64,000 nt of DNA, taken from contig JACCIC010000001.1 of assembly GCA_018907035.1 (NCBI GenBank), forward strand, positions 6,185,001 to 6,249,000, in the 5' to 3' direction. The DNA comes from Sycobia sp. Sy_11 (Eukaryota > Arthropoda > Insecta > Hymenoptera > Epichrysomallidae). The first letter of the stretch is position 1. Each line of letters opens with the position of its first letter. Positions 13,061 through 25,853 of this stretch are shown in pieces. The position numbers were made by a program, and so were the translations under genes. The notes beneath the pieces are model-generated. The model searched no databases. It worked only from the letters and a program-made list of their open reading frames with translations, and had not been told where the DNA came from.

Positions 13061-13730
13061 CCTCCCTTCTGTCCCGTACTATGGATAAGGCCTATGACCC
13101 GTCGTAATTCGATGATTTTGATCATGATTTCGTTATTCTGCATTGTTTTGTGCCCGTAATTCGATTAATATAAATGTTCTTGGGGGCCGTGGATATCGTA
13201 CACGAGTCCGAGAACGAATAAATAAATTGGCTGGATAAAGAGGAATGAGCGAGCGCTGGCGCAGAATCCCATCGCGCATCGAATAAATACAATGGGAAAA
13301 CTTATGATATATCGTCGGTGATCAATTTCATACACATTGTCGATTAATATGCGCGAATAAATTTAATTTATTTTCGTATAGTGCACATGTGTTGTGCAGT
13401 AGTATGCAAGTGAGTAATTAAAAGTGCTACTACGGTATTTTTGGCACAAGCCATGAGAAAATGTCGCGGCAAATTCAATGTACTCCCGAACCTCAAGATA
13501 AGATATATCAAGATAAGATGAAGATCAATATAAGATGGATATAAATTCGTAGCGTTCTACAAGTGATGACACAAGTGATCCATTATATCATTGTTAATCG
13601 TAGATAATTATTCAAGAATGTAACTGGCCGTACATAACTCTTTTTCAAATCATAGATAACGCCATGGTATAATTGATTAAATTATGGATTATAGATTTAT
13701 AAGGAATATCTAGGAGCATTTTTGGATATA
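13061..13730. other. Sequence flanking the mariner relic
   Basis: AT-rich from 13300. Two AGATAAGAT sites (13497-13505, 13511-13519) match the GATA-factor core. The lost N-terminal part of the transposase may lie in 13650-13730. Confidence 0.5.
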
Positions 13731-14214
13731 TGTTAACTGTTGCTCCAATGGCAAAAAGGAAATGTTATATCGATATGGTGTCGGTGAAGAAAAATTGATC
13801 TGTTATGACGATACCAAACCTAGAAAGAAAATCATCAACATCAGAGGCCAAATCTACTCTGGCTTGATCAAAGCATTTGTTATTTATATGGTTAAATCAG
13901 AGAGCTGTCAGTTAGTACTGGCATCGAAAACCACATGAAACCATCACGAGGTATCTCTGGATCAGCTACAATTGATGAGTGTTATGCATTTGTTTTCTAC
14001 ACGATAACAGTCATCGAAATGTTATAAAACTTGTAAAAACATTTCTAGCAACAGTTAAACTTAATGTAATGCTTCCATTGCTTCATTCCATTAATAGTTC
14101 CTAGACTATTTGAGACCAAATCCAAATCTTAAGAGGATTTCAAAAAATAGACAGATAAAGATTATTCGTCCACTGAGCAAAGGATGGTTCAAAATAGTAG
14201 AGTACGGTGAATAA
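13731..14214 (+). pseudogene. Decayed mariner-family transposase relic
   Basis: Several colinear blocks in shifting frames match the mariner (DD34D) transposase layout. At 13737-13757 the reading L-L-L-Q-W-Q-K resembles the segment before the first catalytic Asp. At 13762-13830 L-Y-R-Y-G-V-G-E-E-K-L-I-C-Y-D-D-T-K-P-R-K-K matches the G-D-E-K-W...Y-D-N-P-K-R-K-K region, with the catalytic Asp replaced by Glu (13786-13788). At 13877-13912 L-L-F-I-W-L-N-Q-R-A-V-S matches the L-C-I-W-W-D-Q block. At 13997-14077 L-H-D-N-S-H-R-N-V followed by V-K-T-F-L-A-T matches the H-D-N-A-R-P-H-V block and keeps the second Asp (14003-14005). The third Asp is not identifiable. A possible C-terminus (S-K-G-W-F-K-I-V-E-Y-G-E, stop at 14212) follows. 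Stops and at least two frameshifts make it dead. The N-terminus may extend to about 13650. Terminal inverted repeats were not found. Confidence 0.75.
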
Positions 14215-14329
14215 TAAAGAGATTGTTCTTTTTTCATTCTCACGTGAAATAAATTGTATGTAACTTCTAAATATTATAACCGCCAAAAAATAAAAACACG
14301 AAGTTTAGAGTCAGTCTTTCCACTCTGGA

Positions 14330-14727
14330 ATTTACGACGGGAATCGCCCTACCCCTCTTAGTTTCACCCCAGTCTGGACTCGCTTTTCACCCAGCCGAGG
14401 CCTGCATGCACCATCCGATTTCCGATGCCCTGGCGCACGACCAGGGCGCATCGCGGACGACCGCCACGCTACAGCGGCTGCCCTTTAACATTATTCGTCA
14501 TCGAAAGTTAATCCCCGTCCCCATTCCCTTCGCTCTGGCACGATCCTCCCTGCCGGCTCGCCCGTCGCGAGTACATACATGCCCCGACCGCGGCAAGGTC
14601 GTACATCAGGGTACCCCGGAAATTCCGTTCGCCCCGCAATCGTGTGTGCCACCCCCTGCCCACCCCGCCGCCTCCTGTCCCATTTCGCCCGATCGGCGCG
14701 TGCACATAAATGCGCACCTATGCATAG

Positions 14728-14780
<53 letters not shown>

Positions 14781-15010
14781 CCGTATTTGCCCCGGCTTCA
14801 TCTGCCGATAACCGTCGATGGCGCGGCGCGTTGGGGTTGAGCGGGCAAGAGCGAGGGGGTGGGGATGCAAGCAGGCGCGCGGCGCCACCGACAGTGCGTG
14901 GATACATAATACCGATGTATATGTATGGACGATATCGCCACCGGGCTGCGGAACTGGTGCGCTGCAGTCGCCCCGGACGTCTCGATTCAAAGCCAGCGAA
15001 TGCGCGAGGA
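14330..15010. other. GC-rich island with (TG)25
   Basis: CpG-containing DNA split by the TG array. Frames open through it on both strands carry poly-Val/Cys or poly-Thr/His from the repeat, so they are not taken as genes. Confidence 0.5.
14729..14778. repeat. (TG)25 microsatellite
   Basis: Fifty bases of perfect TG inside a GC-rich island. Confidence 0.97.
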
Positions 15011-16081
15011 GATGAGCTTGATCGGTATATTATTTTAATAGTTTGTATTTCGGTCCTCTCAAGATTTGGATTCTTATTGTAGTGCGAAGATACTCAGGAT
15101 TCTGGCCCTGAATTTTGACCGCCTTATTCTTTTAGTTGATTCTAATGTAATAATGATTTAATCATATCAATAAATCATATAAATCAGCAATAAATCTTAG
15201 ACGCACTAGAGCTACAAAAATAATGTATCATAGTATAATTGCTATTTAAAAATATTTAAAATATCTTATGATAAATAATTCATTGAATGAAAAATTTCAC
15301 TAACTTTCACTAATATTTTTACTAACAAGCAGACATATTTGACTATAATAAATTTTACTACAGTATTATAAATAATAATTATATTTATAATAATTTTTAT
15401 AAAAATTTAATTAAAAAATAGTATATGCGTATTAAATTTTTTCATAATTCATAAATTTCTATTTATTAGTAGAAACTTTAGTAATTTTTAAATAATTATA
15501 AATTTAGTGTATATGTATATATATGTTTAAAATACGATTTAAAAAAGGTATACACGGACGAATTCACTCGCGAAAAATCGTGCCTTAAGTGTAAATTAAA
15601 TTTTTTTCCGTCAGTCAAATTTATTCGAATTTCCACCGTAAATATTATTTTCTTATCATTTTATACTTGCTAATTGAATCGTTGGAATAGCAGATAGATT
15701 ATTTCCTATTTGAATTGATCGATGAAGATTGCTCTCCGGCATTTCTTCTTTGGTTGCCCTTTTAAATCCTCATTTAAAATTGTAATACCAAGTACGCTTG
15801 CCATAAATACGATCAATCAAGCATATCTTTTGCAGCTCTTAAGAAATACATCCTGTCACTCACAATTGATTAAGAACGTCCTGGCGAAACGTCCCATCAC
15901 ATGCGTTAGCAGCTATACGCATTTAAATCCCGGAACATTCATTGCAGTAAATAGAGAGGGGGAGAGGGGGGGAAGATCCCCGGAACTTTATTCCAAGAGG
16001 ATTTCTTCTGTTGTGTGTGCCTCTCAAAAATCGGAAAGACCTCGGGCAAGATTTATCGTAACACTAATGTATATGGGACTG

Positions 16082-16083
<2 letters not shown>
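15011..16083. other. AT-rich sequence without a gene
   Basis: 15100-15540 is very AT-rich. A 138-codon frame at 15722-16138 ends in Arg-Glu repeat translation and is not recognised. Confidence 0.65.

Positions 16084-16130
<47 letters not shown>
16084..16130. repeat. (GA)n microsatellite
   Basis: Pure GA run of about 23 units. Confidence 0.97.
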
Positions 16131-16133
<3 letters not shown>

Positions 16134-16230
16134 CATAAAACCCCGTAATTTATCATTTCTTGCAAATTTATTAAATACAGGAAGCCATCGCTCCTGCTAC
16201 CGTCTCGACAAATACCGTCAAATGGAGCGA

Positions 16231-16236
<6 letters not shown>

Positions 16237-16292
<56 letters not shown>
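16237..16292. repeat. (GA)28 microsatellite
   Basis: Second pure GA run, 106 bp after the previous one. Confidence 0.97.
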
Positions 16293-16295
<3 letters not shown>

Positions 16296-16888
16296 TACCT
16301 TTGGAAGACAGCACTTTTCATGCCTTCTCTCTCCCCCCTCTCTTTCTCTCTCGTTCCATTACGCAAAGGCAGCACTTATGCGTATATTAATCAAAATGCG
16401 TGTGGGAGAATTTAAAAGCTTAACCCCGTTTTAATCGGGAGCAACACGGCACGTGAAAGCGTCGCGCCATAAACTAGGACGTCGTGGCCAAAAACGAGCA
16501 TCGCGTAATCGGGGCAATGATTAAAAATTGGCGATGCGTGTTGTGTGCCCTTTCTCCTCCTCCTCCGCCTATAAAAGGCGCTCGGAATTAGTAACTGCAC
16601 AGGCACATTATACGATATATAATGAGCAGTTCACACGTCTCTCCCTCCCAATGTTTCTTATGCAAATGAAAATCGTGGACAACTGGTGAGTGTCAAGGTG
16701 GTCGGCTGGAGAGGTCGAATTAATTGCCGCGGATGCTAGACGCGCAAGTTCTCCCGTATCACGAGAGTCTCGTTTGAAACTCGTGTCTGGGATTACGCAC
16801 TTGTGCTTCGCTTCTGGTTTCTTCTCTCGCGTTTCTTCAGCGCACCTTCCTTTATTTTGCGCACTCTTTAACGCACATCGGTATTTAC

Positions 16889-16907
16889 ATATATATATAT
16901 ATATATA
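16889..16907. repeat. Short (AT)n
   Basis: Nine AT units. Confidence 0.9.
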
Positions 16908-17788
16908 CATCTTTTCTTTGTGCTCAAAGCTTCCGTGCTTCTAGCTCTTATATTCCTTAGTCGCTTAATCAAATTTTCCTTAGTATTGCGTAACGAATGC
17001 TTTATAATTTCAGCTGATTGACAAGCTCGAGAGATTCAAGATTAGGAAAGAAACAATGTTTTTGTTATGTTGTACAGAGCTGCACTACGTACGTTTTTCT
17101 GTTATTAAAAAAAAAAAAAAGTTCGTAAAATAACTTCACATTAAAGAATCCCGTAATCTGTTCTGTTCGATGTTGTCAACTATAACAGTTTCCGTTCTTT
17201 AGTGCTGTTTCTTCGTATCCAAGATCATCGAAATACCGAGATTCTACTAATTTGTTTTATAGTCTAAGCTAAAACGATGAACATCTACGAATAAACTCTG
17301 TCATCCTTTACAATTTTATGTACAAATCCTTGGAAACTGCAAATACGAGAACTCGTTGAAAGTCTTTTTATGGTAGCTATTAAAATCATGGCATCCAGAA
17401 TAATGTCGCACAAATTGCGACGAAACATGAATTAATTAGTACACTAAAAATCATTCTTTTGAATAATAGAAAATATATTGTATAACAGATTTTGTATATA
17501 CTTAACAGGATAATTAACTCAGTTATATATATCTCACATATCTCTTCTTTACTTAAAAAATGAGCGAAATTATAAAAGTTAGGTTTCTTCAAGTAACTAA
17601 TTTCAGATAGTTATTAATTAGCTTCTAAACTTATTAATGATTATATCGAGAAATTGAGAAGAAAAAGCATCACTATAGTTGCAGTAATAAAATACCACCT
17701 ATGAAGAGGAAAAGACAAAAGATTAAAGAAGCGCCACGACTCTGTACTTAATAGTTCGAGGCAGAGAGATAGAGGGTGCATTAATTTT

Positions 17789-17794
17789 AGAGAC

Positions 17795-17849
<55 letters not shown>
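17789..17849. repeat. (GA)n microsatellite
   Basis: AG run with a GG phase shift at 17830-17831. Confidence 0.95.
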
Positions 17850-17850
<1 letters not shown>

Positions 17851-18250
17851 GAGATGACAGTTGTACATTGTGTATATCCGTACAAAGCGTCATAAAAGTC
17901 TGACTCACGGCGATGATTTACCAAGGGGAGGGGGCATAAAATTATCATTGTTCAAGGGACTGTAATTTATTTTACGTTCCAAAAGTTGAGCGAGGCTGTA
18001 CTATGGCCACGGGAAGAGTATCGATTATTTAAGCGAACCGGCAATGACGTGCGTGCGCTGATGTACACACCCTATATTTAATTCGTTCTTTATTCATCAT
18101 CGATGTTTTTTAAGCCTGTGAACACGTGTATTATTATTTGATTTTCTTGCTCTAACCGTTGACGCATAAATTAACAGGACGAGTAGGGGACATCCGACTC
18201 GTTCAAAAAACCACTTTATCGTCAAACGGGTTTACCGGGGAGAGACCGAA

Positions 18251-18253
<3 letters not shown>

Positions 18254-18297
<44 letters not shown>

Positions 18298-18310
18298 GTG
18301 AGTGAGAGAG
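18254..18310. repeat. (GA)n plus (GTGA)n
   Basis: About twenty GA units followed by GTGA units. Confidence 0.95.
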
Positions 18311-18512
18311 AAGCATGCACACGCAGGAGATCGTTAAATTTTTGGGCCTCTTAAATGGAAGGAATGACAGGGATGTAAACTCTTCAAACGTAGCTTTGAG
18401 GAAATTCGCTGGGGAGAAAGTTTCGAGAATCGTGAAGATCTTTAAAAACTTCCAGCGTCATCAATAGCTTTCCTTTTTGCAACGCGTTACTTGATCCTCT
18501 TTAAGATTCTCC

Positions 18513-18539
18513 TTCTCTCTCTGTCTCTCCCTGTCTCTC

Positions 18540-18597
<58 letters not shown>
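18513..18597. repeat. (TC)n microsatellite
   Basis: TC run, perfect from 18548, preceded by interrupted TCTG/TCCC units. Confidence 0.95.
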
Positions 18598-18600
<3 letters not shown>

Positions 18601-18856
18601 TTTCGCTCTATCTCTATCATTCGGCCTCTTTCTTGTCTCACCTTGCCGAACTCTTCGGTGCATCGGGTTCAACTGTCCTGATGACATGGATCAACAATAT
18701 CGAGGATTTCATGTGCAGCAGCTAACGACCCCTCCCCTCGGCTCTTTTGTGATGTTATAATGCCATATACAGACGGGCAAAAAGAACTTTGAAAGGAAGA
18801 GAGCCAATTGGAGGGTCCGGAGCTGGAGTGAGAAAAAGACATATAGAGAGAATGGT

Positions 18857-18861
<5 letters not shown>

Positions 18862-18896
<35 letters not shown>

Positions 18897-18915
18897 AGAG
18901 AAAGAGAGAGAGAGA
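18862..18915. repeat. (GA)n microsatellite
   Basis: AG run with an AGAA interruption near 18892 and an AAAG near 18901. Confidence 0.95.
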
Positions 18916-18949
18916 ACGGATAGTCTGTCAGGCTCACCAGAGAAGAGGC

Positions 18950-19400
18950 TCGAATTTTATCCTCTCCCGCTCGTCGGCGCGCACTTGCGTGCGTAAATGG
19001 GTGCGTCTGTGAGCGTACATTTACGCGTAAACAACAAGAGGGGGCGTCTGGCTTTTATTCCCGGAGACCCTCCGCGAAACATCGAGATTGCGATGCCCCG
19101 CGCCGATGCACAAGAGGCGCAGAGGAATAGCGGAGAAACAGCGATGGAGTGAGAGGAAGACGCGACGCTCCCTATCGAACAATCGATTCTCCATACTTCG
19201 GGGCCTACGTATAGATATCTATAGGCGGCAGGGATAATGGAGAGACCGGGAACGAGTGGGTCGCCAGTGTGCGAGCGCTTAAATTAATAACGAGCGGGGC
19301 TCGGTGCGAGTGACATCTTCTGGTACCTACGCGACCGAGGCGTCGTCGTTGTCGTCGTCAGTAGCGACGCACGTGTGGATCGAGTCGATCGTCTCCCTTT
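18950..19400. other. GC-rich, CpG-containing segment
   Basis: It follows the GA-array cluster and includes GTCGTCGTTGTCGTCGTC near 19336-19360. No supported ORF. Confidence 0.45.
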
Positions 19401-20484
19401 CACTCGACGAAGAGACAGGAGGGGGTTAAGGATCTCCTCGTATTTTGAAGACTGTGAGTTATCGGCTTCGCGGAGATGGTCCCGAATCGTTTTGGAATCA
19501 TTAGCGCGAGGAATTCTCTGATGCAGATATTATAAACTGAGTACCTGGGGTATATGTCCTTAATTAATTCACGGAGGCCACAAAGGCTGTCGCGCCTTTT
19601 GACGAGCATACAAGGAAGGGAGTATACAGGGGTTGATGCCAGTGGAAGGTTTAGAATTCAGGCTGAAAGGAAGGGGGCGCAATAATAACGATCTGAGGTG
19701 TAACTTCGCTTCCAAGGCGACTGAATTGTAAAGGTGATAGGGTTTTGAGACAATTCCCCAATGAGATTATGTATTTCACAGGGCATTCATATATATTCTA
19801 TGATAATCCACCAAACAGAAATTTCATGGAAGTGGAGTAAACCGTCAACAATGTTCATTAATTTTACAGTTGTGAATTTTTTTTCATCATTTTGTTAAAA
19901 ATCGAGAACATTGTTAAATCTAGAATTCGCCCGTTTCAATTAGATTGTCTAAGACTTATTCATTACTCTTAGAGAGGCTTGCAAATTCATCTAAAATGAC
20001 ACACTATTTTAACTCTATTTATATTAATTCCAAAAAGAAAAAAAACAATAAAAAGACTAGTTATTGGGTATTAATCAATACGAGGATACCTGACTAGTAT
20101 TTCATCAGTTTTTTATGTTCAGCCATTCATCAATAAATTGATATTAAAAATAATCATTGCTTTTCGTTCAGAATTAATTTGCTATTAATATTTTATCATT
20201 CTATTATAAGGTCATTAGTTGAGTTTGAAAAATTGCTTAGATTTCTAACAGTTTCAAAGTGTTCATCAATAAATGATTCTAAAATCTTGCATGAAATTCG
20301 ATCCTTTGGAAATAAAACGCGATCCTGATTGGAGAGAGGGGCGATTATACGGAACAGATCCGTGTGCCAACTGGAGCCCCCATTAGCACTGACAAAGTCC
20401 TAGAAGTAGCAGCAGATCGTCTCCCTCCCTGGTCCGCGTAATTACAGCCATTCAAGCAGAGCACAATCGCGGACATTCTCTGTT

Positions 20485-20485
<1 letters not shown>

Positions 20486-20521
<36 letters not shown>
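20486..20521. repeat. (TC)18 microsatellite
   Basis: Pure TC run. Confidence 0.95.
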
Positions 20522-20524
<3 letters not shown>

Positions 20525-21027
20525 GCTTCTAAACAATCGTGAGGTCTTTGCAATCAGGACTGTCCCCTCACTCAAAGCGCCATACATCCACAATCTAGAG
20601 TCTATCTATGTATAAAACCGGTGGGCGCGGGCGTCTGTAAAAAAATCGTACCGAGAGCGCGCAGCTTGTCAGAAAAGGTGTGGGAGTGAGAAAGAGCGAA
20701 AGAGAGACAGTGCTCGCAAAGCAATCATTCGCGAATAAAGAGAGTCCGTAATCGGTTTACGGTTGAACGGGGGAGGGCTAAGATCGCTCCCTCCCCAATC
20801 CACGAATGGAAGTGATTCCGTCGATTGTCTTACCTACCTTCGTGAAGGAGGGGAGGGCCGTCGTACCGGCACCACCTTTCTACTCGAGGTTCCTCGCGAA
20901 GATTCTCAGTATACATTGGTCGTTCTGCTAGATATAGAGGGCGAAGACGCTGAATGCCTCTCTTGTCCTGACCTCTCTCCTTAGCTTCTGTTTGCTTAGC
21001 CTCGGGTTTCTGACAGATTCTCCTCGC

Positions 21028-21029
<2 letters not shown>

Positions 21030-21075
<46 letters not shown>
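21030..21075. repeat. (TC)n microsatellite
   Basis: Pure CT run; C/T-rich DNA continues to about 21200 with shorter CT runs (21141-21158). Confidence 0.95.
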
Positions 21076-21078
<3 letters not shown>

Positions 21079-21451
21079 CGCTGTTTTTCCTCCATTAGTA
21101 ACTTCGTCTTTTCTACCCCTCTCACTGCATCTCTCCCGCGCGCTCTCTCTCTCTCTCTTTCCCTCCCTCCCTTATGCCCTCTTACTTTCCTTGTCTTTCC
21201 ACAGGCTTTCTTCGCGGGAATGGCTTTCATTGTTGGCGCGTGGCGCAGCGGCTCCGTTCGGTTTGTTTGGCCTGTCGGATAGTCGAGTGCCGAGGAGGAG
21301 AGGAGAGCATTTATCGGAACGCATTCTTCCGGCGAGCATTTTCTTCTGGTTTTAAGGATATCGGAAGAGAACGGCAGAAGCATCGGCGGCAATGTGGTCG
21401 GGTTGCCAGAAGCATTATGACGGTTTAATTTCTTCGTAATGGATTGCGTGA

Positions 21452-21453
<2 letters not shown>

Positions 21454-21501
<48 letters not shown>
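21454..21501. repeat. (TC)24 microsatellite
   Basis: Pure CT run. Confidence 0.95.
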
Positions 21502-21504
<3 letters not shown>

Positions 21505-23219
21505 CTGTCTTTCTTTTTCTCTCACTTCTTCCGACTCTGATAGCTGTCGATGCGCCTTGGTTCTCTCGTTTACTTCATTCCGGGGATTGCAGCTCTGGTG
21601 GAGCTGCTTTTTTGCGTAAATAAACTGTTCGTTTGAAAGGATGATGGGGGTTTGGTCGGAATCGATTGAGACTAAAATGAAGGCTTGTTATTTCTGGATA
21701 AACAAAGCTTTTAACGCATTATACTACGATCTTCTACAAATTTCTTAATTGAAGTTAATAAATTTAAAAAATTATAAAAATTAAAGTGGCTTGAGAGCGA
21801 GACTCGAATTACTGAAATATTCCAGTCATTTCAAATAATAATTTAATTATCCTTGTTGTAAATTTCAATATTTACATATTAAAAATATAATAATATAGAA
21901 ATAAAAAAATTATTGTTTCACTCGAAACAATTAAATATAAAATTTTTCAACTAAAATTAAAAGTAATAATAATCATAATTAAAACAAATCTCATCATTTT
22001 GAAACAAACTTTAATTTATAAGTCAATACTAAAATAATTTAAAATTTTTAATTATAATTTTTAGAGATTCATAGTTTGTTCAAATTTCATATAATATTTC
22101 TCTTCAAAAGTTAGGCAATGTAATTTCCTTTTTTATCAAAGAAACTCTATGTACTTATTACTTTTTAATTACTTTCGATTTTTCTTATGCATAAAGATTA
22201 TACAAAAAAGGTATTTAAAGTTATTTTATTCTTCATAATCATTTCTTTTATTTTTAGAAATTAGAAAAAGCGTGCAAAAGCATTTGTAATAACAATAATA
22301 ACAATAAAAATAAAAATAATAATAATATAATTATAGAAATTCTATTACACTTGATCTATTGCATTTGATATCACTTGATAAAACTGATTCAACAATTATT
22401 ACTAATATATACTAGTTAAGTTTTAATTAACAAACAGATTTTCTACACAAATAACCCTATCAATACTTCTGTATGCATGAAAACAACAAAAGCAAGTTTA
22501 TTATTTAAAGAGATGGAAATGAAAGGTGGAAGGCAAATAAAACTCTATATAACCCATTAAAGTATGAATTCCCGTTAAAATGTACATGCAGCGGGCGCTT
22601 TTAACGGCAAGACAACCTATCCATGCGCTTAATCAATTAAAATTCCAGACGGACTCCATATAATGCCACGTTTATATACGAATACGCCTTGCGTATTCAT
22701 ATTGTGCGCATCATCATCCTCTATATGTGAGCTTACGACTGTACGATGTTGGGCACACCGGGCATCTTATATTTACGCGCGAAACCCCTTGCGCTGCACT
22801 TTTCCGGTATAAAGAAGGAGCGCGGAAAGAGATGGCGGGGGAGTTTATATATACATATAATTGACGCTAATGAAAATCAGCATGTCGGTATTCAGCAATA
22901 AATGCCCATCGTCTGTCCCTCTCTCTCTTTCTCTCTAAATCGAAAAAAAATACGAAGAAAATTCTAACATGTACTCGATTGAAACTAAAAAATTGTATGG
23001 AAAAGCAAAATCGAAGATAGACATGTCCGAATATATTGGTGTATATTTTCTACTGGAAATAGAATCTCTATCAATCAAGTAATAATGAAAAAAGCTGTGA
23101 AAAAAAATGGAAAAGAAAGTATTGAAATTCGCACTTCTGGCAGCCAGCCCAATTAAAACTAGTTCTCGTTAGGCAGAGTCGCCTCTACCAGGTCAGTTTT
23201 TCGTATGTGATGGAGGCAA

Positions 23220-23221
<2 letters not shown>
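21502..23221. other. AT-rich sequence without a gene
   Basis: 21720-22480 is nearly pure A/T with many short A and T runs; no ORF or element seen. Confidence 0.65.

Positions 23222-23268
<47 letters not shown>
23222..23268. repeat. (GA)n microsatellite
   Basis: AG run with a GG shift near 23261. Confidence 0.95.
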
Positions 23269-24080
23269 TGCTTCCATTTGGATTTTTTTACGTGCTCTGA
23301 CCGTTTGTGTCATTCGAACAGGATTATGGGTAATTTCTTCAGTAATGGCGTCTTTTAGGTTCTTTTGTTGCTGCGACCCTTTGTACGGAGGAAAAATGTG
23401 TGCGCTTCGCCCTTGCGATTTTACTCCTCGACGTTCAATTGTTCGGGAGATATGGTTTTGATTAGTTTTTTTCTGAGATTACGGATGGGAAGCTGATGCG
23501 TCCGTTTTCACGAACCGCTGCTCGACTGATTGATATTTTCGCAAACTCGACTAAAAAAAATATACCTATTCAGATCACATGTCTGGCACTTTATTTTAAA
23601 AAGAGGGAATGTATCGATTATAAAACTAGCTCGATAGATAATTGTTGTATTATGTGTCATATATTCCAATGAGCTTATTAAACTATAAGATAGAGTTTTA
23701 TGTACAAAACTCAATATTTTCTCCACAGTTTATAAGTAAATACATTTTTTTCTGTTGTGATTATTTTAGCCGATTCGCAACATTGGTTATTTTTGCATAA
23801 CTGCTCTTTTCAATATAATTCATAATTTATATGGCAACAGTATTCTTATCCTAAGCTCCTAATGATAGTAGGGGACAGTTCCTGAAATTATACACAATAA
23901 AAATTTCATACTAGACAGCTGCCTCGAACGATGTCTCAAAATTACTACGAAAATTATGAACGCCCTTTTTGAATTATTAAACATTGACGGTACGTGTGGT
24001 TTTTACTATTATACGACTCTTCGCATCCTTCTGCCAGTCAACCGCGATCGATACAAAACTATACCCTATATGTAGATGAG

Positions 24081-24083
24081 CAC

Positions 24084-24169
<86 letters not shown>
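24081..24169. repeat. Compound (CA)n-(AT)n microsatellite
   Basis: About 22 CA units (one CG interruption), a short AATA link, then about 20 AT units. Confidence 0.97.
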
Positions 24170-24171
<2 letters not shown>

Positions 24172-25117
24172 TCTCTGAAGATTTCAACATTATTGCAAAG
24201 AGTAATAATTTAGGAGGTTGGCTATGAACTGTTTTGACGTTTTTCATATGATAGTCAAAAATTCTTTGAATTAAATTTCAGAAGAAGACACTGTTTGATT
24301 GTTTATAACGATCGTCTACAAAGTTCTTCTTGCGTTGATAAGATAGAGAATTTTAAGATAATATTTTAATGCATAGAATCGAATTTTAAACACACGATTC
24401 TATAAAAGTTATTTTGACAAAAGTAATCGTGTATAAAGTTAAATTTTATATCTACTTAATTTTAAAAAAAAGTTAAATGCAACTTCTTTTAGTACGATTT
24501 TTGGCTTTATAAATCTTTTCCATCCTACGCGATCATCTAATACTTAGGCTGACTATACTATGCGGTATATCTAATACCAAAATACGCTTCTTCAATAACC
24601 GACTGTTCCTATGAAGGCAGGAGTGCTTTTAGCGTTAATTTCAGGAGTGCATTATTGATTATTATCCGGAAGGAGGGTGCGCCAGACACTTTATAAAGCC
24701 TTTTAGGAAAAATAATTATTGGCTGACTGCCCGAAAAGTGTAATATCCAGTTAAATGGACGCACCTTTCTTGAAATTGGACCGGGGTGTGAAGTGTTGCC
24801 AGGGGGCCGCTTCGTATTCTAGGTCGAAGATTGCCCGCGCGGATTATTCAATGCTCTCTGCAAGATTGATGATATTTCGCAAGGATAACGGGGAAGGGTA
24901 GGGGCGATAATCGATGCGTTCGAAAGCGTATACATAAAAAAGGAAGAGGGTCAGGGGATGACGGTTGAGGGCAGAGGGGCTGCTTGAAGGAGTATGGATC
25001 GCGCGCATCGGGCGCAGCCCTGTGTGTCAGAGTGGCGGAGAGACCAAAAAGCGATAAACGCTCCCGGTGATTTATTATCCGGTGCGCGGATAAATTTCTT
25101 CTCTGAATATAAAATCT

Positions 25118-25119
25118 AT

Positions 25120-25195
<76 letters not shown>

Positions 25196-25202
25196 GTATA
25201 TG
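25118..25202. repeat. (AT)n with CATA interruptions
   Basis: Two AT blocks (25130-25153, 25160-25191) separated by CATACA. Confidence 0.95.
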
Positions 25203-25798
25203 TATTTGGCCTTAACAATGCGATGGCGGAATAATCTTGGCGCCGATCCTATTTTTCAAACGGCAACGACGCAAATTGAAATTCATACGGCGCCGTTTCT
25301 CTATATCGAGCCTCCCGATGGCTCTTAATTCGCGTACAGGGGGTTCTTGTTGTCGCGCATTTCCCGCAATATTACCACCGTATTCGAATATTCAGGATGT
25401 CCGTTTCAGCTATCTCTATTCAGCTGCAACTGTCAACTTTGCAGGATGACTAGGTTGTCGCAGCACTAACTTTGGCCGCAAAAACTATTTTCAAGCTTAG
25501 CTAGAGATTGCGTTAACTGTTTGAAATGAAAATTGCTATTTTTACATAGGATCTTAAAGGAGTGGAAAAATTCCAGTCGTTCTCATGGAATTTTTTTTCG
25601 GTTCGACACACTGTATATAACAGCGACAGCGTCGTTCTCCATTCCCTGCCAGCCAAAGTCGAGCTTCTTCCTCGGCCGGGGATGATATATAAAACTGACT
25701 TCTCCTTGTCGGTAATCGCGCGGTACATGACAAACTGTGTGTGCCTTATCGCGATTCTCAACCCGCGACTAATTAGACCCCTTTCCAGCCCATGCACA

Positions 25799-25799
<1 letters not shown>

Positions 25800-25850
<51 letters not shown>
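25800..25850. repeat. (TA)25 microsatellite
   Basis: Pure TA run. Confidence 0.97.

Positions 25851-25853
<3 letters not shown>

Noticed and set aside
20992..21428. Strong acceptor-like CTTTCCACAG at 21204 followed by open frames
   Set aside because: All three frames after it give low-complexity or family-less peptides, and no donor of matching phase was found, so no exon is called.
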